DNA of 64,000 bases from Aphrocallistes beatrix (lineage: Eukaryota; Porifera; Hexactinellida; Sceptrulophora; Aphrocallistidae). A program made the translations under genes and the position numbers. Shown piece after piece: positions 63,101-64,000 of the stretch (the stretch's first letter is position 1; every line of letters begins with the position of its first letter). Below the pieces are notes generated by a model that was not told the origin of the DNA, searched no databases, and was given only the letters and a program-made list of their open reading frames with translations. The DNA is taken from NCBI GenBank assembly GCA_963281255.1, contig OY725491.1, positions 5,258,857 to 5,322,856 on the forward strand, in the 5' to 3' direction.

Positions 63101-63266
63101 TATGATGTATTGGATTCCAACAAATCCATCTTCAGTGCCTCCAGAGAAAGAGCTAGGTATCAGATTGTAGAGGATGTTGGAAGGGAAGAAGTAACCATTT
63201 CTCTCTGCACTACTGCTGCTAGAGATGTAGGCAGAAGCAGTTCTCTCAAAAGTAGTTAATCCGTAT
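41825..63266 (-). CDS. Gene C: VWA/Ig/FN3 adhesion GPCR, 3' part
   Basis: Visible exons, 5' to 3': 63044-63266, 62549-62927; 62081-62347; 61783-61975, 61312-61543, 60699-61110; 60419-60620, 60124-60343, 59589-59970; 59188-59439; 58828-59118; 56382-56714; 55288-55611; 47016-47339; 46621-46917; 45909-46510; 45551-45829; 45348-45476; 44221-44725; 43460-44101; 41825-42168. The 5' part lies right of the window. It has five FN3 exons where gene B has three. All visible exons are open. One acceptor (exon 62549-62927) reads GG instead of AG. The intron between FN3-3 and FN3-4 is 7.9 kb because of nested transposons. Confidence 0.87.
42169..43459. other. Last intron of gene C
   Basis: No gene. Aligns with 5927-7440 in parts (CACGCTCCTAAACACTTTC, GAAATTACTAGCGATTTA). 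The 370 bases at 42195-42565 have no match in gene B. Confidence 0.45.
43460..44101 (-). CDS. Gene C transmembrane helices 4-7 and start of the tail
   Basis: TM4, second loop Cys (TEHCFPS), TM5 (VVVGLVGPVLILSIVTILLA), TM6 (VFSCFLIVPWIFLIVYALLG), TM7 (WVFVLLNDLMGIVFFFVIVI), then a tail with ENPAYGDA, an NPxY motif absent from gene B. 642 bases, open throughout. Confidence 0.88.
44221..44725 (-). CDS. Gene C GPS and transmembrane helices 1-3
   Basis: GPS-like NHFTSFAIF without the usual cysteines; TM1 FYLSIISYVLSFISIVFLIL; TM2 YFNLALALLFANGIFALYG; TM3 FCKILAGIIHYSWITVFTWC. 505 bases, as in gene B. The following intron is only 119 bases here. Confidence 0.85.
44952..45070. mobile_element. GGGCATGCC fold-back MITE, copy in gene C
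   Basis: TGGGCATGCCTAATTTCCGG at the left and GAAATTTGGCAGCTC at the right, with GGCATCTTAACCCGTCC twice inside. CTATAG(TT) is repeated on both sides, as a target duplication. Gene B has an empty site here (GTAACTATTGTTAAACTC) but its own copy about 100 bases away. Confidence 0.6.
45348..46510 (-). CDS. Gene C membrane-proximal Ig and GAIN domain (three exons)
   Basis: Exons 45909-46510, 45551-45829 and 45348-45476. The first encodes the Ig (TITCTASGYPLPTIRWYNSE, IVFVCKAENRVG) and the acidic helical part (EEAGEVADTIRLALPKT); the other two encode the beta-rich subdomain before the GPS. All three lengths match gene B, so the membrane-proximal part is under constraint or the split is recent. 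Confidence 0.75.
46621..47339 (-). CDS. Gene C FN3-4 and FN3-5 (two exons)
   Basis: Exons 47016-47339 (YTILYQKASGDDAVM, LRNLEKETNYSIEIKAKN) and 46621-46917 (TITVSWNPPLLLYPDS, FSNLKPQTPYLIRIYASN). Both phase 1-1, 324 and 297 bases, equal in length to gene B 12703-13026 and 12308-12604. Confidence 0.85.
48590..48672. repeat. Tandem GAGGCGCATGCGCCTC palindromes at the MULE left end
   Basis: Four units of about 21 bases, CGACGAGGCGCATGCGCCTCA with small changes; each has a 16-bp palindrome and CpG sites. Three matching units lie at about 54272-54335 in the right end. Confidence 0.85.
48924..49368. mobile_element. hAT-type MITE in the MULE left end
   Basis: Ends CAGGGGTGTAGTG and CACTACACCCCTG; exact 8-base duplication AATACAAG (48916-48923, 49369-49376). 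An inner inverted repeat GAGCGCTTATAAAAGAATAT lies around 48955-48998. The right MULE arm lacks it and reads straight through. Confidence 0.88.
49391..49841. mobile_element. Second hAT-type MITE in the MULE left end
   Basis: Ends CAGTGTTGCCATATG and GATATGGTTACACTG (imperfect inverted repeats); flanks TTCCATTT/ATTCATTT differ at one or two bases. The interior is made of GTTCATGCCA-type short repeats. Missing from the right arm. Confidence 0.7.
50435..50930 (+). mobile_element. mariner element, internal-deletion copy
   Basis: AAAAGTTCTAATCC at the left and GGATTAGAACTTTT at the right form the ends. Only the C-terminal part of the transposase is kept. The right MULE arm has no insertion here, so it came after the MULE. 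I do not see a clear TA duplication. Confidence 0.75.
50451..50870 (+). pseudogene. mariner transposase C-terminal fragment
   Basis: The frame (open from 50406) contains KLFHDNAPAHNS with the second catalytic Asp, and PHPPYSPDLALCDFWLFQ with the third Asp 35 residues on, the DD34D spacing of mariner. It ends normally at a stop after YFEQL. The N-terminal DNA-binding part and first Asp are gone, so it cannot act alone. Confidence 0.88.
51496..52600 (+). pseudogene. LINE relic (CR1/L2/Jockey-like reverse transcriptase)
   Basis: Pieces in three frames: CTALLKVANDILFYKNQKHV with LLDLSYVFDTADHSIL (51511-51700), then GTLLFTLYTSSLFDIIRSHL and NCYADDIQIYHSF with the catalytic YADD (51904-51915), then RLQRVAARLIHNSS and LYWLPVKHRITFKI (52360-52480), the usual C-terminal motif of these clades. 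Frameshifts and stops separate the pieces; the endonuclease is absent. It ends in GACAATTCGTGACAG-like repeats. Confidence 0.85.
52843..52980. mobile_element. Small MITE with AGGCCCGGCGGAA ends
   Basis: CAGGCCCGGCGGAAG at the left and TTCCGCCGGCCCTA at the right; GTCTA is repeated on both sides (52838-52842, 52981-52985). Inner GGTCCGGCCAAA(A/G) repeats. No frame. Confidence 0.65.
52981..53172 (-). pseudogene. MULE transposase C-terminal fragment
   Basis: Minus strand reads KAWHRGFNNLMYCQHPSIWK, FIDF, then after one frameshift LKKEQGLTEIKHAFYISGRN and PPKRKCYTDKERALKNLID. The W-H..F..L.....HPSIWKFI..L..EQ..TE..  pattern is known from the C-terminal region of MULE/FLYWCH-linked transposases. 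It is the only coding trace that may belong to the surrounding long-ended transposon. Confidence 0.65.
53291..53386. repeat. Short tandem repeat of TCACGAATTGTC(TCTG)
   Basis: Six imperfect units of 13-16 bases. The reverse form (GACAATTCGTGACAG) ends the LINE relic at about 52497-52545, so this is probably the 3' tail of a second LINE copy in the opposite direction. Confidence 0.6.
54599..54653. mobile_element. GGGCATGCC fold-back MITE, third copy (short)
   Basis: GTGCCTAATTTACGGGACGG and CCGTCCCATAAATTAGGCAT face each other around GAATGCCGTCC: a near-perfect hairpin of about 55 bases in gene C's long intron. Confidence 0.6.
55288..55611 (-). CDS. Gene C FN3-3 (absent from gene B)
   Basis: 324-base exon: TIQVYWDPPPIGAQNGIITG, YRIYFRG, LLQQLEEHNQYNIAVEAVN, VAVDTLPAS. 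FN3 by the same marks. A full Helitron lies between it and FN3-2, in the intron. Confidence 0.83.
55641..56193 (+). mobile_element. Helitron family 1, full-length non-autonomous copy (553 bp)
   Basis: Starts TCCTTACTATTAAAACTCG after an A; ends with perfect hairpin GGCGGACACAAAGTGTCCGCC, then GCAAGCGAAGCGCGCTTG before a T. Same order of body motifs as 21449-21988, opposite direction. A TA microsatellite follows the 5' end. It sits in the gene C intron between FN3-3 and FN3-2. Confidence 0.82.
56382..56714 (-). CDS. Gene C FN3-2 (absent from gene B)
   Basis: 333-base phase 1-1 exon: SLLIQWSPPPPIHQNGPIRS, YTLSCPTDG, LSDLNPYNLYNVTIVARNDEG, VTERTLGAG. A clear FN3 domain with Trp, Tyr and the L..LNPY..Y motif. 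Loss or gain leaves the frame unchanged. Confidence 0.83.
56755..58268. other. Gene C intron between FN3-1 and FN3-2, left part
   Basis: Begins with a decayed Helitron end (CAAGCACGTTTCATTCAC, about 56756). Diverged family 2-like body follows, in two or three partial copies (TAGATTTCGAATTTTTTATT and similar). GGATCG-rich inverted segments lie at about 57720-58190. No exon recognised. Confidence 0.45.
58269..58790 (-). mobile_element. Helitron family 2 copy, 5' end missing
   Basis: CAAGCGCTTCGCTTGCTTGC and GTCGCCCTACGGGCGACTGG mark the terminal region; the body (TAAACAAAACTTAACAAATA, GTGAATCGTTAGAAGCGAG) matches 15790-16290 in gene B, just upstream of the same FN3-1 exon, so insertion predates the duplication. 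Confidence 0.55.
58828..59118 (-). CDS. Gene C FN3-1
   Basis: 291-base exon; SIHVEWSPPISS, YTVFYSG, LTPYTLYSVYITAVTHF. Counterpart of gene B 16325-16615. Confidence 0.85.
59188..59439 (-). CDS. Gene C Ig4
   Basis: 252-base symmetric exon; VSCTTNNVPNVSISLIVG and YVCLANNSIGGDSAVNS give the core cysteines. Confidence 0.8.
59589..60620 (-). CDS. Gene C VWA8 (three exons)
   Basis: Exons 60419-60620, 60124-60343 and 59589-59970 (804 bases). Metal site CVDMVFLVDRTGSM; YGLVSFESTAIISN, FGTADQLYT, TEDGYVGIDAILREY; LSVVTDANYFYRVG, YVELAWKTGGLAFDLTYF, MYSWGTYG. The introns are short (75 and 153 bases), in contrast with gene B. Confidence 0.87.
60699..61975 (-). CDS. Gene C VWA7 (three exons, intact)
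   Basis: Exons 61783-61975, 61312-61543 and 60699-61110, 837 bases or 279 codons. It carries a CADLIFIVDISASI metal site, with Ala in place of the Val of gene B, then YGTPTQLKSV, EDAYPAIHDAV, IVLFADE, RLIGMKFFNNIGFGN, YVSLAWDTKGSAFDMTYF and VPCQF. It provides the undamaged reference for the seven-base loss in gene B. Confidence 0.87.
62081..62347 (-). CDS. Gene C Ig3
   Basis: 267-base symmetric exon; FTCGINSVPHATLTLIIEG and FICLANNSNGGDSKVG carry the Ig cysteine pair. Same length as in gene B. Confidence 0.8.
62549..63266 (-). CDS. Gene C VWA6, second and third exons, acceptor altered
   Basis: Exons 63044-63266 (YGLTTFERTASAYIS, EDGFVGIQYIID, IVLLTDE) and 62549-62927 (LSVITNAGDYSSFG, YVDVAWQTGGVAFNLDYY, MYIWGNPG). 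In gene B the acceptor before the third exon is ATGTAG|CCACG; here it is ATGTGG|CCACG, one base changed (plus-strand position 62928). The next AG downstream is at the eighth exon base and would shift the frame. The first VWA6 exon lies outside the window. Confidence 0.83.
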
Positions 63267-64000
63267 CTGTAGAGAAATGAAAATAAATAATTTAGTATTG
63301 AAATAACTCATTTTAATTCTAACAATGACCTATTTTGCTTTGATAAGGCAAAGGGCTTACAACCTAAATCAAATAACTTTCAGTTACTATAGTTCGAAGG
63401 ATGTATGTTTTGAAATTTTGCTAAATTTCAAAACAGAAATCCTCAGAACGATCAATAATCTATGCCGCACCTAGAAAATTCCTGCTCTAGGAAGCTAATT
63501 TTTGTGTACGAAATATTCTGAGAATCATGTATTAATCAAAAAGAAATTTCACCATGGTTAATAATAATACCTAAAATTGCTGAATTTAAATGATTGCATT
63601 ATAATATAAAATGCATAAAATGTCTTGATATTTAGCTTTAGTGTATTTTATATTTATAGGATATACCCACACACTTTTAGGGCTTCCCTCCCAAAATGAC
63701 TTAACCGAAAATGAGTCAGCAAAATTCCTAGTCCGAATAAGATATTTAAAATAATCCTATGAACTATACTTCAATATTAATCTCAAGATAAACTCCCTGG
63801 ACAAAAGTATTCATACACTCCACTATTTTCCATCCAAATTGTTATAATAGTACTAATCCATTTATGAAGTCAAAAAATTTGATCAGGAGCAACAGATACA
63901 ATAAATTTGACTTAAAATTTGTTTTCTCCATATTCAAATTACTCACTTTATAAGCTTTCAACTTAATTACTCTCCTTCAAGATCAAGTAGTTTCAGCAAT
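63267..64000. other. Gene C intron up to the right edge, with Tc1-like end
   Basis: The first 360 bases match gene B 24322-24690 closely. A Tc1-like end CCTGGACAAAAGTATTCATAC begins at about 63793 and its body continues past the edge; its partner in gene B is at 26000-26386. No exon. Confidence 0.5.

Overview
The window is metazoan nuclear DNA: AT-rich, intron-dense and full of DNA transposons. It holds a head-to-tail tandem array, all on the minus strand, of very large adhesion-type GPCR genes. Their ectodomains are built from von Willebrand A (VWA), immunoglobulin (Ig) and fibronectin III (FN3) exons. No prokaryotic gene structure is present, and no plus-strand host gene is supported. Short phase-conserved introns, an adhesion GPCR with VWA/Ig/FN3 ectodomain, and abundant Helitron, hAT, Tc1/mariner and MULE remnants suggest an early-branching or other marine invertebrate. 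A sponge is my best guess; the sequence alone does not prove it.

Layout, in transcription order (right to left). Gene C enters at the right edge with VWA6 already under way and ends at 41,825; 21 exons are visible. Gene B runs from its start codon at 36,113 to its stop at 5,583 with 38 inferred exons and encodes about 3,700 residues. Gene A starts at 2,211 and leaves the window at the left edge; six exons are visible. Genes A and B share their 5' parts at an offset of about 33.9 kb, and genes B and C share their 3' parts at 34.3-36.2 kb. The repeat unit is therefore about 34 kb, and its intergenic sequence is duplicated too.

Protein architecture (gene B): signal peptide, then four copies of a VWA-VWA-Ig block, then FN3 domains (three in B, five in C), a membrane-proximal Ig, a GAIN domain with GPS, seven transmembrane helices and a tyrosine-rich cytoplasmic tail. 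Each VWA is coded by three exons with the same intron phases (1-2-0-1). Odd- and even-numbered VWAs form two subtypes. Exon lengths sum to multiples of three for every intact module, which supports the exon limits independently.

The copies differ in ways that matter. Gene B carries two frameshifts relative to its paralogs (one base in the VWA2 middle exon, seven bases in the VWA7 last exon) and lacks two in-frame FN3 exons. Gene C has lost the AG of one splice acceptor. The 7TM parts of B and C are exon-for-exon equal in length and open. This looks like a young, turning-over receptor cluster.

Non-coding sequence. Introns and flanks are packed with transposons, many with readable target duplications and an empty site in the paralog. 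The main ones are a 540-553 bp non-autonomous Helitron family with a GC-rich terminal hairpin, several hAT elements with 8-bp duplications, pogo/Tigger-like and Tc1-like MITEs, long fold-back elements, and a 5.8 kb MULE-like element at 48,572-54,345. The MULE holds two hATs, a mariner relic, a LINE relic and a small MITE. A second nest, four elements deep, lies at 36,341-38,708. I saw no rRNA, convincing tRNA, CRISPR, or virus-like element.
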